From PNKC01 sp039917655 (GTDB lineage: Bacteria > Chloroflexota > Dehalococcoidia > Tepidiformales > Tepidiformaceae): a stretch of DNA of 23,649 nt. Each line of letters opens with the position of its first letter. The stretch's first letter is position 1. A program made the translations under genes and the position numbers. Under the pieces are notes generated by a model. The model did no database searches. It had not been told where the DNA came from and was given only the letters and a program-made list of their open reading frames with translations. The DNA is taken from positions 1 through 23,649 of the forward strand of contig JBDSJC010000096.1 of NCBI GenBank assembly GCA_039917655.1, written 5' to 3'. Below, in pieces: positions 22,830 through 23,649 of this stretch.

Positions 22830-23444
22830 TCAGTTACCCCCCTCTAAAAGGACTGGCTGGGCGTGGCGGAAGAGCCGCCCGGGTGAAAAACGCCGAAGGT
22901 TTGGGTAGGCCGTCTGGCGGTAGAAGATTCCCTTCGATTTGTCTTTGCAGAACTGGCGCAACTCCATGGCTGCGTGGTAGCTGTCCGAATCCGGCGGCGG
23001 CACTCCCAGGGCGATGTCCAGTTCGCGCATCGCCTGGTCGTAGAAGCCCAGCCGGGCGAGGAACTCGCCCAGCTTCGAACGGCAGATGAAGCTCTCGGGC
23101 GCCATCCGCACGGCCTCTTCCAGTTCGGCGCGCGAATCTGCGATGCGCGTGGCTCGGAGGTAGGCGATGCCGAGGTAAGCTCTCGCCACCGCCCAATCCG
23201 GCCGCTCATTGCAGAGCCGCTCGAGCACCGAAATGGCCGTCACAACCTCGCGTTTGGCCAGCAGCCCCACGGCGTGGCCGAGCGCGATCTGGTCGTCGCG
23301 AAACCCGGCGTCGCCGGTTGATGCCGTCCCGGACGCTTGAATATCGGGGAGCGAAAGTGGCCGCAGCCGGAGCCCGCAGGCGATGCAGAACGACTCTTCG
23401 ATCGAGGCGGCCTCGCCGCAGCTGCCGCAGTAGCGCACGTTCAT
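22830..23444 (-). CDS. Zinc-ribbon and TPR-repeat protein
   Basis: The protein has 204 residues from ATG 23444. A TTG at 23471 would add nine Arg/Ala-rich residues before the zinc ribbon. The ribbon uses C6, C9, C20 and C23 (CGSC and CIAC). From about residue 60 TPR-like helices follow: LGHAVGLLAKREVVTAISVLERL, then AVARAYLGIAYLRATR, SRAELEEAVRMAPES and RSKLGEFLARLGFYDQAMRELDIAL. TPRs are protein-interaction scaffolds. The stop is 2 nt from the ammonium transporter start, so the two are one operon and probably work together, perhaps in transporter assembly or control. No known nitrogen regulator family is matched. The 205 bases beyond it to the window end show no gene, only a hairpin CTGGCC/GGCCAG (23561-23577). 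Confidence 0.8.
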   Translation of the reverse strand: MNVRYCGSCGEAASIEESFCIACGLRLRPLSLPDIQASGTASTGDAGFRDDQIALGHAVGLLAKREVVTAISVLERLCNERPDWAVARAYLGIAYLRATRIADSRAELEEAVRMAPESFICRSKLGEFLARLGFYDQAMRELDIALGVPPPDSDSYHAAMELRQFCKDKSKGIFYRQTAYPNLRRFSPGRLFRHAQPVLLEGGN

Positions 23445-23649
23445 GGCGACCGCCCGGGCGCGGCGGCCCAACGCCAGGCCTGTTGGCCCCCGCGTCTGCC
23501 TGATGAGACCTGCTTGACCATCGCCTTCTCCCCCGCCGCCTCGATTGCGGCTCGCTGTATCTGGCCGGACAGGCCAGTCCCGTGACAGCGCGAGAGGGGT
23601 GCGGGAGCAGACAGCGCGGCCCGCGACATCGATTGCGTGGTCAGAACCG

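Noticed and set aside
21475..22908. Plus-strand open frame of 477 codons opposite amt
   Set aside because: Shadow of the ammonium transporter. No hydrophobic or domain pattern, and it crosses an operon junction.
23441..23629. Minus-strand frame of 62 codons at the window end
   Set aside because: No Shine-Dalgarno, no recognisable family, low-complexity ending, and it overlaps the start of the zinc-ribbon/TPR gene in another frame.

Overview
The window is GC-rich bacterial chromosome with close-packed genes on both strands and no rRNA, recognisable tRNA, CRISPR array or insertion sequence. The mix suggests Chloroflexota, perhaps a Dehalococcoidia-like lineage: bS21 next to YqeY with a membrane HD phosphohydrolase (PgpH type) downstream, a deazaflavin-type nitroreductase-family protein, CaiB/BaiF CoA-transferases, acyl-CoA dehydrogenase, enoyl-CoA hydratase, P450, and many GTG/TTG starts. 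Actinobacteria fit less well because they generally lack bS21 and PgpH. This placement is an inference.

Layout. Bases 1-3214 (+): the 3' part of an acyl-CoA dehydrogenase, a DDN-like protein translationally coupled to a PAS-only protein, and an SDR dehydrogenase. Bases 3259-7315 (-): a tandem CoA-transferase, homoserine kinase and an FGE-fold protein without the FGE cysteines. Bases 7600-12777 (+): rpsU, yqeY, a HAD phosphatase, an AhpD-like gene interrupted by one in-frame UGA, pgpH, a heptamer-repeat spacer and purQ. Bases 12813-14928: an aspartic protease (-) divergent from a crotonase-family gene (+), then a zinc-ribbon membrane protein (+). Bases 14939-15394 (-): a DinB-like protein. Bases 15395-16202: no protein gene, but a strong candidate for a structured RNA of about 410 nt on the minus strand. 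Bases 16203-17420 (+): a cytochrome P450. Bases 17433-23444 (-): an MFS exporter, an unknown protein, a CPA2 antiporter, and an operon of a zinc-ribbon/TPR protein with an N-terminally extended ammonium transporter.

Two items stand out. First, the AhpD-like gene (9145-9768) has UGA exactly where the second Cys of the CxxC active site belongs. It is followed 21 nt later by a hairpin loop containing GGUC, the loop of the E. coli fdhF SECIS, so it is very probably a selenoprotein that ordinary annotation would split or call a pseudogene. Second, the 15551-15963 minus-strand RNA has a promoter, a terminator, a stem joining its two ends, and several GNRA-capped hairpins. It does not match the landmarks of RNase P RNA, tmRNA or SRP RNA.

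Several first genes of transcription units have a TANNNT box only 6-8 nt before the start codon, which suggests leaderless mRNAs. Genes with leaders carry clear Shine-Dalgarno sequences (DDN-like gene, SDR, yqeY, the selenoprotein candidate, DinB).
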